A DNA stretch of 64,000 bases from Hirudinaria manillensis (GCA_034509925.1 CM067529.1:9442501-9506500), one strand, 5' to 3'; positions 44,273 through 56,433 are shown, counted from the stretch's first letter. The notes: generated by a model not told the origin, from the letters alone. Numbers and translations are program-made.

Positions 44273-44761
44273 ACCATGTTTTCGTTCTTTAAATTTTTTT
44301 TATCCCTCGTTCAATAAATTATAACGTTAAAAAAAAAAACAAACACTCTTTTCGATAAAACACAAACAAACAAACAAACAATTTTGTTCGATAAAATAGG
44401 GTAAAACAATATCGTTGTAATCTAAGCAGATATTCCAAAAATCGTTCAATAAAGTAAAAAATTTATAAAAAAAAACAAAAAAAAACACTCGTTTCGATAA
44501 AACATTCAAAAAAAAATTTATTCGATAAAATAGGATTATTTATCAATTTATTTATCAATTTAAAATAAAATAGGATTATTTATCAATACGATTATTATGC
44601 TCGGCGCATCTAGCCCGCGCGCGCAGAATTGGCGCTTTGCCAGCGATACAGGTGCGTGAGGCGCGCCTCGCGAGCCTATATAAAGGCGAAAGTCGCTCTA
44701 GTAGTCATTTCGATCGTCGCAGCCGCCCGTGAAGCATCTCCGAGAACAGCGTTATTTCCAA

Positions 44762-45790
44762 ATGGCCTCAGCTTCAGCTACAAACGTCCTGAAAGAGTTG
44801 AACGAACGACTCGTCCTGTCGTCGTCGTCGAACGACGTTCAAGAGATTTTGAAGGTAATCAAAGAAATCTCTTCCAAGACCGTTCCTTATGCGATGTATA
44901 AGGAATCTGGTCTAGAAAAATCCATTGCCGTTCTGAGCAGTAGGAGCGGCGGAGCGAAACTCGCCGCTACCAGATTGAAAAACAAACTGGCAAAATTTCA
45001 CGCATCTACTGCACTGGCCAAAAGCATCCAGTCGGCCAAGAGCAGGGTCGTCGTCGATCCAAAAGAAGCGGCCGGATTCGCTAAAAAGCGTAAGGCGGAA
45101 GAGGAGCCGCAAATCGAGGAGCCTCCTCGAAAAGTGGCCAGGCAGGAAACGGTCGACGACACCACTAGCGTGGAAGTCCAAGAGACTTCGACGGTCCACG
45201 TGCCAAAAGAGGAATGCGGTTTAGAAGCCGATGTTGTGAAGCGCCTCGATGAGATTTGCACGGTCCTCGAGGAGAGGAGCAAGTCTCCTGCGACGTCGGA
45301 GCTCAAGTTCGGCGTTCGCGCGAGCTTCGCAAAGACGGCCTGTTTCGGAAACATGAGAAAAAACCGGACGGCCGTCCGAGGTGGGGTGCTGGACAGGTTC
45401 AGCGACCTCTTTTTCAAGAGCTTCGAAGCTGGCCGGATCGAGGGCTTGCTGCAATTGCCCTACGAGATTATCGAGCCGACTCTCGCCAAGCTCGACGCTC
45501 GACGATTGAACGCTTTCGAAAAGATGTACCCGGATCTGGCCAGCAAAACCGACGTCTTGTGGAGGGACCTCTTAAGCCGCGATTGTCCGAAACATGGTGG
45601 ACTCGTGGGCTGCGCGTCTTGGAAAGAACTTTACGGGCAAGAAAAACGGCTCGAGAAGGAGAAGATGGAAGTAAGTAAAATTAACTTCGAGGCGAGACAT
45701 AGGGAGGCGTTGGCGAACGTCCACAAATCTCGAGTGGTAAGCGTCCAGCCGTTATCCAAAAAGGCCATCTCGGCAATGAGAAAAAGGTGA
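44762..45790 (+). CDS. ELOA-like: Elongin A-like protein, array copy 16
   Basis: Protein identical to copy 1. In the following spacer (about 45983) the A-tract lacks the usual interrupting C and forms one uninterrupted run. Period 1518 bp. Confidence 0.87.
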   Translation: MASASATNVLKELNERLVLSSSSNDVQEILKVIKEISSKTVPYAMYKESGLEKSIAVLSSRSGGAKLAATRLKNKLAKFHASTALAKSIQSAKSRVVVDPKEAAGFAKKRKAEEEPQIEEPPRKVARQETVDDTTSVEVQETSTVHVPKEECGLEADVVKRLDEICTVLEERSKSPATSELKFGVRASFAKTACFGNMRKNRTAVRGGVLDRFSDLFFKSFEAGRIEGLLQLPYEIIEPTLAKLDARRLNAFEKMYPDLASKTDVLWRDLLSRDCPKHGGLVGCASWKELYGQEKRLEKEKMEVSKINFEARHREALANVHKSRVVSVQPLSKKAISAMRKR

Positions 45791-46279
45791 ACCATGTTTT
45801 CGTTCTTTAAATTTTTTTTATCCCTCGTTCAATAAATTATAACGTTAAAAAAAAAAACAAACACTCTTTTCGATAAAACACAAACAAACAAACAAACAAT
45901 TTTGTTCGATAAAATAGGGTAAAACAATATCGTTGTAATCTAAGCAGATATTCCAAAAATCGTTCAATAAAGTAAAAAATTTATAAAAAAAAAAAAAAAA
46001 AACACTCGTTTCGATAAAACATTCAAAAAAAAAATTTATTCGATAAAATAGGATTATTTATCAATTTATTTATCAATTTAAAATAAAATAGGATTATTTA
46101 TCAATACGATTATTATGCTCGGCGCATCTAGCCCGCGCGCGCAGAATTGGCGCTTTGCCAGCGATACAGGTGCGTGAGGCGCGCCTCGCGAGCCTATATA
46201 AAGGCGAAAGTCGCTCTAGTAGTCATTTCGATCGTCGCAGCCGCCCGTGAAGCATCTCCGAGAACAGCGTTATTTCCAA

Positions 46280-47308
46280 ATGGCCTCAGCTTCAGCTACA
46301 AACGTCCTGAAAGAGTTGAACGAACGACTCGTCCTGTCGTCGTCGTCGAACGACGTTCAAGAGATTTTGAAGGTAATCAAAGAAATCTCTTCCAAGACCG
46401 TTCCTTATGCGATGTATAAGGAATCTGGTCTAGAAAAATCCATTGCCGTTCTGAGCAGTAGGAGCGGCGGAGCGAAACTCGCCGCTACCAGATTGAAAAA
46501 CAAACTGGCAAAATTTCACGCATCTACTGCACTGGCCAAAAGCATCCAGTCGGCCAAGAGCAGGGTCGTCGTCGATCCAAAAGAAGCGGCCGGATTCGCT
46601 AAAAAGCGTAAGGCGGAAGAGGAGCCGCAAATCGAGGAGCCTCCTCGAAAAGTGGCCAGGCAGGAAACGGTCGACGACACCACTAGCGTGGAAGTCCAAG
46701 AGACTTCGACGGTCCACGTGCCAAAAGAGGAATGCGGTTTAGAAGCCGATGTTGTGAAGCGCCTCGATGAGATTTGCACGGTCCTCGAGGAGAGGAGCAA
46801 GTCTCCTGCGACGTCGGAGCTCAAGTTCGGCGTTCGCGCGAGCTTCGCAAAGACGGCCTGTTTCGGAAACATGAGAAAAAACCGGACGGCCGTCCGAGGT
46901 GGGGTGCTGGACAGGTTCAGCGACCTCTTTTTCAAGAGCTTCGAAGCTGGCCGGATCGAGGGCTTGCTGCAATTGCCCTACGAGATTATCGAGCCGACTC
47001 TCGCCAAGCTCGACGCTCGACGATTGAACGCTTTCGAAAAGATGTACCCGGATCTGGCCAGCAAAACCGACGTCTTGTGGAGGGACCTCTTAAGCCGCGA
47101 TTGTCCGAAACATGGTGGACTCGTGGGCTGCGCGTCTTGGAAAGAACTTTACGGGCAAGAAAAACGGCTCGAGAAGGAGAAGATGGAAGTAAGTAAAATT
47201 AACTTCGAGGCGAGACATAGGGAGGCGTTGGCGAACGTCCACAAATCTCGAGTGGTAAGCGTCCAGCCGTTATCCAAAAAGGCCATCTCGGCAATGAGAA
47301 AAAGGTGA
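46280..47308 (+). CDS. ELOA-like: Elongin A-like protein, array copy 17
   Basis: Protein identical to copy 1. The following spacer has some of the longest A-runs, giving the longest period in the window, 1525 bp. Confidence 0.87.
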   Translation: MASASATNVLKELNERLVLSSSSNDVQEILKVIKEISSKTVPYAMYKESGLEKSIAVLSSRSGGAKLAATRLKNKLAKFHASTALAKSIQSAKSRVVVDPKEAAGFAKKRKAEEEPQIEEPPRKVARQETVDDTTSVEVQETSTVHVPKEECGLEADVVKRLDEICTVLEERSKSPATSELKFGVRASFAKTACFGNMRKNRTAVRGGVLDRFSDLFFKSFEAGRIEGLLQLPYEIIEPTLAKLDARRLNAFEKMYPDLASKTDVLWRDLLSRDCPKHGGLVGCASWKELYGQEKRLEKEKMEVSKINFEARHREALANVHKSRVVSVQPLSKKAISAMRKR

Positions 47309-47804
47309 ACCATGTTTTCGTTCTTTAAATTTTTTTTATCCCTCGTTCAATAAATTATAACGTTAAAAAAAAAAACAAACACTCTTTTCGATAAAACACA
47401 AACAAACAAACAAACAATTTTGTTCGATAAAATAGGGTAAAACAATATCGTTGTAATCTAAGCAGATATTCCAAAAATCGTTCAATAAAGTAAAAAATTT
47501 ATAAAAAAAAAAAAAACAAAAAAAAAACACTCGTTTCGATAAAACATTCAAAAAAAAAATTTATTCGATAAAATAGGATTATTTATCAATTTATTTATCA
47601 ATTTAAAATAAAATAGGATTATTTATCAATACGATTATTATGCTCGGCGCATCTAGCCCGCGCGCGCAGAATTGGCGCTTTGCCAGCGATACAGGTGCGT
47701 GAGGCGCGCCTCGCGAGCCTATATAAAGGCGAAAGTCGCTCTAGTAGTCATTTCGATCGTCGCAGCCGCCCGTGAAGCATCTCCGAGAACAGCGTTATTT
47801 CCAA

Positions 47805-48833
47805 ATGGCCTCAGCTTCAGCTACAAACGTCCTGAAAGAGTTGAACGAACGACTCGTCCTGTCGTCGTCGTCGAACGACGTTCAAGAGATTTTGAAGGTA
47901 ATCAAAGAAATCTCTTCCAAGACCGTTCCTTATGCGATGTATAAGGAATCTGGTCTAGAAAAATCCATTGCCGTTCTGAGCAGTAGGAGCGGCGGAGCGA
48001 AACTCGCCGCTACCAGATTGAAAAACAAACTGGCAAAATTTCACGCATCTACTGCACTGGCCAAAAGCATCCAGTCGGCCAAGAGCAGGGTCGTCGTCGA
48101 TCCAAAAGAAGCGGCCGGATTCGCTAAAAAGCGTAAGGCGGAAGAGGAGCCGCAAATCGAGGAGCCTCCTCGAAAAGTGGCCAGGCAGGAAACGGTCGAC
48201 GACACCACTAGCGTGGAAGTCCAAGAGACTTCGACGGTCCACGTGCCAAAAGAGGAATGCGGTTTAGAAGCCGATGTTGTGAAGCGCCTCGATGAGATTT
48301 GCACGGTCCTCGAGGAGAGGAGCAAGTCTCCTGCGACGTCGGAGCTCAAGTTCGGCGTTCGCGCGAGCTTCGCAAAGACGGCCTGTTTCGGAAACATGAG
48401 AAAAAACCGGACGGCCGTCCGAGGTGGGGTGCTGGACAGGTTCAGCGACCTCTTTTTCAAGAGCTTCGAAGCTGGCCGGATCGAGGGCTTGCTGCAATTG
48501 CCCTACGAGATTATCGAGCCGACTCTCGCCAAGCTCGACGCTCGACGATTGAACGCTTTCGAAAAGATGTACCCGGATCTGGCCAGCAAAACCGACGTCT
48601 TGTGGAGGGACCTCTTAAGCCGCGATTGTCCGAAACATGGTGGACTCGTGGGCTGCGCGTCTTGGAAAGAACTTTACGGGCAAGAAAAACGGCTCGAGAA
48701 GGAGAAGATGGAAGTAAGTAAAATTAACTTCGAGGCGAGACATAGGGAGGCGTTGGCGAACGTCCACAAATCTCGAGTGGTAAGCGTCCAGCCGTTATCC
48801 AAAAAGGCCATCTCGGCAATGAGAAAAAGGTGA
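47805..48833 (+). CDS. ELOA-like: Elongin A-like protein, array copy 18
   Basis: Protein identical to copy 1. The following spacer (about 49028) has T in place of C inside the A-tract and ends aaaattattcg instead of aaatttattcg, a variant otherwise seen only after copies 25-27. Period 1520 bp. Confidence 0.87.
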   Translation: MASASATNVLKELNERLVLSSSSNDVQEILKVIKEISSKTVPYAMYKESGLEKSIAVLSSRSGGAKLAATRLKNKLAKFHASTALAKSIQSAKSRVVVDPKEAAGFAKKRKAEEEPQIEEPPRKVARQETVDDTTSVEVQETSTVHVPKEECGLEADVVKRLDEICTVLEERSKSPATSELKFGVRASFAKTACFGNMRKNRTAVRGGVLDRFSDLFFKSFEAGRIEGLLQLPYEIIEPTLAKLDARRLNAFEKMYPDLASKTDVLWRDLLSRDCPKHGGLVGCASWKELYGQEKRLEKEKMEVSKINFEARHREALANVHKSRVVSVQPLSKKAISAMRKR

Positions 48834-49324
48834 ACCATGTTTTCGTTCTTTAAATTTTTTTTATCCCTCGTTCAATAAATTATAACGTTAAAAAAAAAAA
48901 CAAACACTCTTTTCGATAAAACACAAACAAACAAACAAACAATTTTGTTCGATAAAATAGGGTAAAACAATATCGTTGTAATCTAAGCAGATATTCCAAA
49001 AATCGTTCAATAAAGTAAAAAATTTATAAAAAAAATAAAAAAAAAAAACACTCGTTTCGATAAAACATTCAAAAAAAAAATTATTCGATAAAATAGGATT
49101 ATTTATCAATTTATTTATCAATTTAAAATAAAATAGGATTATTTATCAATACGATTATTATGCTCGGCGCATCTAGCCCGCGCGCGCAGAATTGGCGCTT
49201 TGCCAGCGATACAGGTGCGTGAGGCGCGCCTCGCGAGCCTATATAAAGGCGAAAGTCGCTCTAGTAGTCATTTCGATCGTCGCAGCCGCCCGTGAAGCAT
49301 CTCCGAGAACAGCGTTATTTCCAA

Positions 49325-50353
49325 ATGGCCTCAGCTTCAGCTACAAACGTCCTGAAAGAGTTGAACGAACGACTCGTCCTGTCGTCGTCGTCGAACGACG
49401 TTCAAGAGATTTTGAAGGTAATCAAAGAAATCTCTTCCAAGACCGTTCCTTATGCGATGTATAAGGAATCTGGTCTAGAAAAATCCATTGCCGTTCTGAG
49501 CAGTAGGAGCGGCGGAGCGAAACTCGCCGCTACCAGATTGAAAAACAAACTGGCAAAATTTCACGCATCTACTGCACTGGCCAAAAGCATCCAGTCGGCC
49601 AAGAGCAGGGTCGTCGTCGATCCAAAAGAAGCGGCCGGATTCGCTAAAAAGCGTAAGGCGGAAGAGGAGCCGCAAATCGAGGAGCCTCCTCGAAAAGTGG
49701 CCAGGCAGGAAACGGTCGACGACACCACTAGCGTGGAAGTCCAAGAGACTTCGACGGTCCACGTGCCAAAAGAGGAATGCGGTTTAGAAGCCGATGTTGT
49801 GAAGCGCCTCGATGAGATTTGCACGGTCCTCGAGGAGAGGAGCAAGTCTCCTGCGACGTCGGAGCTCAAGTTCGGCGTTCGCGCGAGCTTCGCAAAGACG
49901 GCCTGTTTCGGAAACATGAGAAAAAACCGGACGGCCGTCCGAGGTGGGGTGCTGGACAGGTTCAGCGACCTCTTTTTCAAGAGCTTCGAAGCTGGCCGGA
50001 TCGAGGGCTTGCTGCAATTGCCCTACGAGATTATCGAGCCGACTCTCGCCAAGCTCGACGCTCGACGATTGAACGCTTTCGAAAAGATGTACCCGGATCT
50101 GGCCAGCAAAACCGACGTCTTGTGGAGGGACCTCTTAAGCCGCGATTGTCCGAAACATGGTGGACTCGTGGGCTGCGCGTCTTGGAAAGAACTTTACGGG
50201 CAAGAAAAACGGCTCGAGAAGGAGAAGATGGAAGTAAGTAAAATTAACTTCGAGGCGAGACATAGGGAGGCGTTGGCGAACGTCCACAAATCTCGAGTGG
50301 TAAGCGTCCAGCCGTTATCCAAAAAGGCCATCTCGGCAATGAGAAAAAGGTGA
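49325..50353 (+). CDS. ELOA-like: Elongin A-like protein, array copy 19
   Basis: Protein identical to copy 1. The following spacer has the CC-interrupted A-tract shared with the spacer after copy 9. Period 1523 bp. Confidence 0.87.
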   Translation: MASASATNVLKELNERLVLSSSSNDVQEILKVIKEISSKTVPYAMYKESGLEKSIAVLSSRSGGAKLAATRLKNKLAKFHASTALAKSIQSAKSRVVVDPKEAAGFAKKRKAEEEPQIEEPPRKVARQETVDDTTSVEVQETSTVHVPKEECGLEADVVKRLDEICTVLEERSKSPATSELKFGVRASFAKTACFGNMRKNRTAVRGGVLDRFSDLFFKSFEAGRIEGLLQLPYEIIEPTLAKLDARRLNAFEKMYPDLASKTDVLWRDLLSRDCPKHGGLVGCASWKELYGQEKRLEKEKMEVSKINFEARHREALANVHKSRVVSVQPLSKKAISAMRKR

Positions 50354-50847
50354 ACCATGTTTTCGTTCTTTAAATTTTTTTTATCCCTCGTTCAATAAAT
50401 TATAACGTTAAAAAAAAAAAACAAACACTCTTTTCGATAAAACACAAACAAACAAACAAACAATTTTGTTCGATAAAATAGGGTAAAACAATATCGTTGT
50501 AATCTAAGCAGATATTCCAAAAATCGTTCAATAAAGTAAAAAATTTATAAAAAAAAAACCAAAAAAAAAACACTCGTTTCGATAAAACATTCAAAAAAAA
50601 AATTTATTCGATAAAATAGGATTATTTATCAATTTATTTATCAATTTAAAATAAAATAGGATTATTTATCAATACGATTATTATGCTCGGCGCATCTAGC
50701 CCGCGCGCGCAGAATTGGCGCTTTGCCAGCGATACAGGTGCGTGAGGCGCGCCTCGCGAGCCTATATAAAGGCGAAAGTCGCTCTAGTAGTCATTTCGAT
50801 CGTCGCAGCCGCCCGTGAAGCATCTCCGAGAACAGCGTTATTTCCAA

Positions 50848-51876
50848 ATGGCCTCAGCTTCAGCTACAAACGTCCTGAAAGAGTTGAACGAACGACTCGT
50901 CCTGTCGTCGTCGTCGAACGACGTTCAAGAGATTTTGAAGGTAATCAAAGAAATCTCTTCCAAGACCGTTCCTTATGCGATGTATAAGGAATCTGGTCTA
51001 GAAAAATCCATTGCCGTTCTGAGCAGTAGGAGCGGCGGAGCGAAACTCGCCGCTACCAGATTGAAAAACAAACTGGCAAAATTTCACGCATCTACTGCAC
51101 TGGCCAAAAGCATCCAGTCGGCCAAGAGCAGGGTCGTCGTCGATCCAAAAGAAGCGGCCGGATTCGCTAAAAAGCGTAAGGCGGAAGAGGAGCCGCAAAT
51201 CGAGGAGCCTCCTCGAAAAGTGGCCAGGCAGGAAACGGTCGACGACACCACTAGCGTGGAAGTCCAAGAGACTTCGACGGTCCACGTGCCAAAAGAGGAA
51301 TGCGGTTTAGAAGCCGATGTTGTGAAGCGCCTCGATGAGATTTGCACGGTCCTCGAGGAGAGGAGCAAGTCTCCTGCGACGTCGGAGCTCAAGTTCGGCG
51401 TTCGCGCGAGCTTCGCAAAGACGGCCTGTTTCGGAAACATGAGAAAAAACCGGACGGCCGTCCGAGGTGGGGTGCTGGACAGGTTCAGCGACCTCTTTTT
51501 CAAGAGCTTCGAAGCTGGCCGGATCGAGGGCTTGCTGCAATTGCCCTACGAGATTATCGAGCCGACTCTCGCCAAGCTCGACGCTCGACGATTGAACGCT
51601 TTCGAAAAGATGTACCCGGATCTGGCCAGCAAAACCGACGTCTTGTGGAGGGACCTCTTAAGCCGCGATTGTCCGAAACATGGTGGACTCGTGGGCTGCG
51701 CGTCTTGGAAAGAACTTTACGGGCAAGAAAAACGGCTCGAGAAGGAGAAGATGGAAGTAAGTAAAATTAACTTCGAGGCGAGACATAGGGAGGCGTTGGC
51801 GAACGTCCACAAATCTCGAGTGGTAAGCGTCCAGCCGTTATCCAAAAAGGCCATCTCGGCAATGAGAAAAAGGTGA
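50848..51876 (+). CDS. ELOA-like: Elongin A-like protein, array copy 20
   Basis: Protein identical to copy 1. Period to the next copy 1521 bp. Confidence 0.87.
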   Translation: MASASATNVLKELNERLVLSSSSNDVQEILKVIKEISSKTVPYAMYKESGLEKSIAVLSSRSGGAKLAATRLKNKLAKFHASTALAKSIQSAKSRVVVDPKEAAGFAKKRKAEEEPQIEEPPRKVARQETVDDTTSVEVQETSTVHVPKEECGLEADVVKRLDEICTVLEERSKSPATSELKFGVRASFAKTACFGNMRKNRTAVRGGVLDRFSDLFFKSFEAGRIEGLLQLPYEIIEPTLAKLDARRLNAFEKMYPDLASKTDVLWRDLLSRDCPKHGGLVGCASWKELYGQEKRLEKEKMEVSKINFEARHREALANVHKSRVVSVQPLSKKAISAMRKR

Positions 51877-52368
51877 ACCATGTTTTCGTTCTTTAAATTT
51901 TTTTTATCCCTCGTTCAATAAATTATAACGTTAAAAAAAAAAACAAACACTCTTTTCGATAAAACACAAACAAACAAACAAACAATTTTGTTCGATAAAA
52001 TAGGGTAAAACAATATCGTTGTAATCTAAGCAGATATTCCAAAAATCGTTCAATAAAGTAAAAAATTTATAAAAAAAAAAAACAAAAAAAAACACTCGTT
52101 TCGATAAAACATTCAAAAAAAAATTTATTCGATAAAATAGGATTATTTATCAATTTATTTATCAATTTAAAATAAAATAGGATTATTTATCAATACGATT
52201 ATTATGCTCGGCGCATCTAGCCCGCGCGCGCAGAATTGGCGCTTTGCCAGCGATACAGGTGCGTGAGGCGCGCCTCGCGAGCCTATATAAAGGCGAAAGT
52301 CGCTCTAGTAGTCATTTCGATCGTCGCAGCCGCCCGTGAAGCATCTCCGAGAACAGCGTTATTTCCAA

Positions 52369-53397
52369 ATGGCCTCAGCTTCAGCTACAAACGTCCTGAA
52401 AGAGTTGAACGAACGACTCGTCCTGTCGTCGTCGTCGAACGACGTTCAAGAGATTTTGAAGGTAATCAAAGAAATCTCTTCCAAGACCGTTCCTTATGCG
52501 ATGTATAAGGAATCTGGTCTAGAAAAATCCATTGCCGTTCTGAGCAGTAGGAGCGGCGGAGCGAAACTCGCCGCTACCAGATTGAAAAACAAACTGGCAA
52601 AATTTCACGCATCTACTGCACTGGCCAAAAGCATCCAGTCGGCCAAGAGCAGGGTCGTCGTCGATCCAAAAGAAGCGGCCGGATTCGCTAAAAAGCGTAA
52701 GGCGGAAGAGGAGCCGCAAATCGAGGAGCCTCCTCGAAAAGTGGCCAGGCAGGAAACGGTCGACGACACCACTAGCGTGGAAGTCCAAGAGACTTCGACG
52801 GTCCACGTGCCAAAAGAGGAATGCGGTTTAGAAGCCGATGTTGTGAAGCGCCTCGATGAGATTTGCACGGTCCTCGAGGAGAGGAGCAAGTCTCCTGCGA
52901 CGTCGGAGCTCAAGTTCGGCGTTCGCGCGAGCTTCGCAAAGACGGCCTGTTTCGGAAACATGAGAAAAAACCGGACGGCCGTCCGAGGTGGGGTGCTGGA
53001 CAGGTTCAGCGACCTCTTTTTCAAGAGCTTCGAAGCTGGCCGGATCGAGGGCTTGCTGCAATTGCCCTACGAGATTATCGAGCCGACTCTCGCCAAGCTC
53101 GACGCTCGACGATTGAACGCTTTCGAAAAGATGTACCCGGATCTGGCCAGCAAAACCGACGTCTTGTGGAGGGACCTCTTAAGCCGCGATTGTCCGAAAC
53201 ATGGTGGACTCGTGGGCTGCGCGTCTTGGAAAGAACTTTACGGGCAAGAAAAACGGCTCGAGAAGGAGAAGATGGAAGTAAGTAAAATTAACTTCGAGGC
53301 GAGACATAGGGAGGCGTTGGCGAACGTCCACAAATCTCGAGTGGTAAGCGTCCAGCCGTTATCCAAAAAGGCCATCTCGGCAATGAGAAAAAGGTGA
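52369..53397 (+). CDS. ELOA-like: Elongin A-like protein, array copy 21
   Basis: Protein identical to copy 1. Seven-T run after the stop, as after copy 9. Period 1517 bp. Confidence 0.87.
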   Translation: MASASATNVLKELNERLVLSSSSNDVQEILKVIKEISSKTVPYAMYKESGLEKSIAVLSSRSGGAKLAATRLKNKLAKFHASTALAKSIQSAKSRVVVDPKEAAGFAKKRKAEEEPQIEEPPRKVARQETVDDTTSVEVQETSTVHVPKEECGLEADVVKRLDEICTVLEERSKSPATSELKFGVRASFAKTACFGNMRKNRTAVRGGVLDRFSDLFFKSFEAGRIEGLLQLPYEIIEPTLAKLDARRLNAFEKMYPDLASKTDVLWRDLLSRDCPKHGGLVGCASWKELYGQEKRLEKEKMEVSKINFEARHREALANVHKSRVVSVQPLSKKAISAMRKR

Positions 53398-53885
53398 ACC
53401 ATGTTTTCGTTCTTTAAATTTTTTTATCCCTCGTTCAATAAATTATAACGTTAAAAAAAAAACAAACACTCTTTTCGATAAAACACAAACAAACAAACAA
53501 ACAATTTTGTTCGATAAAATAGGGTAAAACAATATCGTTGTAATCTAAGCAGATATTCCAAAAATCGTTCAATAAAGTAAAAAATTTATAAAAAAAAAAC
53601 AAAAAAAAACACTCGTTTCGATAAAACATTCAAAAAAAAATTTATTCGATAAAATAGGATTATTTATCAATTTATTTATCAATTTAAAATAAAATAGGAT
53701 TATTTATCAATACGATTATTATGCTCGGCGCATCTAGCCCGCGCGCGCAGAATTGGCGCTTTGCCAGCGATACAGGTGCGTGAGGCGCGCCTCGCGAGCC
53801 TATATAAAGGCGAAAGTCGCTCTAGTAGTCATTTCGATCGTCGCAGCCGCCCGTGAAGCATCTCCGAGAACAGCGTTATTTCCAA

Positions 53886-54914
53886 ATGGCCTCAGCTTCA
53901 GCTACAAACGTCCTGAAAGAGTTGAACGAACGACTCGTCCTGTCGTCGTCGTCGAACGACGTTCAAGAGATTTTGAAGGTAATCAAAGAAATCTCTTCCA
54001 AGACCGTTCCTTATGCGATGTATAAGGAATCTGGTCTAGAAAAATCCATTGCCGTTCTGAGCAGTAGGAGCGGCGGAGCGAAACTCGCCGCTACCAGATT
54101 GAAAAACAAACTGGCAAAATTTCACGCATCTACTGCACTGGCCAAAAGCATCCAGTCGGCCAAGAGCAGGGTCGTCGTCGATCCAAAAGAAGCGGCCGGA
54201 TTCGCTAAAAAGCGTAAGGCGGAAGAGGAGCCGCAAATCGAGGAGCCTCCTCGAAAAGTGGCCAGGCAGGAAACGGTCGACGACACCACTAGCGTGGAAG
54301 TCCAAGAGACTTCGACGGTCCACGTGCCAAAAGAGGAATGCGGTTTAGAAGCCGATGTTGTGAAGCGCCTCGATGAGATTTGCACGGTCCTCGAGGAGAG
54401 GAGCAAGTCTCCTGCGACGTCGGAGCTCAAGTTCGGCGTTCGCGCGAGCTTCGCAAAGACGGCCTGTTTCGGAAACATGAGAAAAAACCGGACGGCCGTC
54501 CGAGGTGGGGTGCTGGACAGGTTCAGCGACCTCTTTTTCAAGAGCTTCGAAGCTGGCCGGATCGAGGGCTTGCTGCAATTGCCCTACGAGATTATCGAGC
54601 CGACTCTCGCCAAGCTCGACGCTCGACGATTGAACGCTTTCGAAAAGATGTACCCGGATCTGGCCAGCAAAACCGACGTCTTGTGGAGGGACCTCTTAAG
54701 CCGCGATTGTCCGAAACATGGTGGACTCGTGGGCTGCGCGTCTTGGAAAGAACTTTACGGGCAAGAAAAACGGCTCGAGAAGGAGAAGATGGAAGTAAGT
54801 AAAATTAACTTCGAGGCGAGACATAGGGAGGCGTTGGCGAACGTCCACAAATCTCGAGTGGTAAGCGTCCAGCCGTTATCCAAAAAGGCCATCTCGGCAA
54901 TGAGAAAAAGGTGA
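53886..54914 (+). CDS. ELOA-like: Elongin A-like protein, array copy 22
   Basis: Protein identical to copy 1. Period to the next copy 1519 bp. Confidence 0.87.
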   Translation: MASASATNVLKELNERLVLSSSSNDVQEILKVIKEISSKTVPYAMYKESGLEKSIAVLSSRSGGAKLAATRLKNKLAKFHASTALAKSIQSAKSRVVVDPKEAAGFAKKRKAEEEPQIEEPPRKVARQETVDDTTSVEVQETSTVHVPKEECGLEADVVKRLDEICTVLEERSKSPATSELKFGVRASFAKTACFGNMRKNRTAVRGGVLDRFSDLFFKSFEAGRIEGLLQLPYEIIEPTLAKLDARRLNAFEKMYPDLASKTDVLWRDLLSRDCPKHGGLVGCASWKELYGQEKRLEKEKMEVSKINFEARHREALANVHKSRVVSVQPLSKKAISAMRKR

Positions 54915-55404
54915 ACCATGTTTTCGTTCTTTAAATTTTTTTTATCCCTCGTTCAATAAATTATAACGTTAAAAAAAAAACAAACACTCTTTTCGATAAA
55001 ACACAAACAAACAAACAAACAATTTTGTTCGATAAAATAGGGTAAAACAATATCGTTGTAATCTAAGCAGATATTCCAAAAATCGTTCAATAAAGTAAAA
55101 AATTTATAAAAAAAAAACAAAAAAAAACACTCGTTTCGATAAAACATTCAAAAAAAAAATTTATTCGATAAAATAGGATTATTTATCAATTTATTTATCA
55201 ATTTAAAATAAAATAGGATTATTTATCAATACGATTATTATGCTCGGCGCATCTAGCCCGCGCGCGCAGAATTGGCGCTTTGCCAGCGATACAGGTGCGT
55301 GAGGCGCGCCTCGCGAGCCTATATAAAGGCGAAAGTCGCTCTAGTAGTCATTTCGATCGTCGCAGCCGCCCGTGAAGCATCTCCGAGAACAGCGTTATTT
55401 CCAA

Positions 55405-56433
55405 ATGGCCTCAGCTTCAGCTACAAACGTCCTGAAAGAGTTGAACGAACGACTCGTCCTGTCGTCGTCGTCGAACGACGTTCAAGAGATTTTGAAGGTA
55501 ATCAAAGAAATCTCTTCCAAGACCGTTCCTTATGCGATGTATAAGGAATCTGGTCTAGAAAAATCCATTGCCGTTCTGAGCAGTAGGAGCGGCGGAGCGA
55601 AACTCGCCGCTACCAGATTGAAAAACAAACTGGCAAAATTTCACGCATCTACTGCACTGGCCAAAAGCATCCAGTCGGCCAAGAGCAGGGTCGTCGTCGA
55701 TCCAAAAGAAGCGGCCGGATTCGCTAAAAAGCGTAAGGCGGAAGAGGAGCCGCAAATCGAGGAGCCTCCTCGAAAAGTGGCCAGGCAGGAAACGGTCGAC
55801 GACACCACTAGCGTGGAAGTCCAAGAGACTTCGACGGTCCACGTGCCAAAAGAGGAATGCGGTTTAGAAGCCGATGTTGTGAAGCGCCTCGATGAGATTT
55901 GCACGGTCCTCGAGGAGAGGAGCAAGTCTCCTGCGACGTCGGAGCTCAAGTTCGGCGTTCGCGCGAGCTTCGCAAAGACGGCCTGTTTCGGAAACATGAG
56001 AAAAAACCGGACGGCCGTCCGAGGTGGGGTGCTGGACAGGTTCAGCGACCTCTTTTTCAAGAGCTTCGAAGCTGGCCGGATCGAGGGCTTGCTGCAATTG
56101 CCCTACGAGATTATCGAGCCGACTCTCGCCAAGCTCGACGCTCGACGATTGAACGCTTTCGAAAAGATGTACCCGGATCTGGCCAGCAAAACCGACGTCT
56201 TGTGGAGGGACCTCTTAAGCCGCGATTGTCCGAAACATGGTGGACTCGTGGGCTGCGCGTCTTGGAAAGAACTTTACGGGCAAGAAAAACGGCTCGAGAA
56301 GGAGAAGATGGAAGTAAGTAAAATTAACTTCGAGGCGAGACATAGGGAGGCGTTGGCGAACGTCCACAAATCTCGAGTGGTAAGCGTCCAGCCGTTATCC
56401 AAAAAGGCCATCTCGGCAATGAGAAAAAGGTGA
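55405..56433 (+). CDS. ELOA-like: Elongin A-like protein, array copy 23
   Basis: Protein identical to copy 1. The following spacer has an extra A in the caaacactc motif near 56500. Period 1518 bp. Confidence 0.87.
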   Translation: MASASATNVLKELNERLVLSSSSNDVQEILKVIKEISSKTVPYAMYKESGLEKSIAVLSSRSGGAKLAATRLKNKLAKFHASTALAKSIQSAKSRVVVDPKEAAGFAKKRKAEEEPQIEEPPRKVARQETVDDTTSVEVQETSTVHVPKEECGLEADVVKRLDEICTVLEERSKSPATSELKFGVRASFAKTACFGNMRKNRTAVRGGVLDRFSDLFFKSFEAGRIEGLLQLPYEIIEPTLAKLDARRLNAFEKMYPDLASKTDVLWRDLLSRDCPKHGGLVGCASWKELYGQEKRLEKEKMEVSKINFEARHREALANVHKSRVVSVQPLSKKAISAMRKR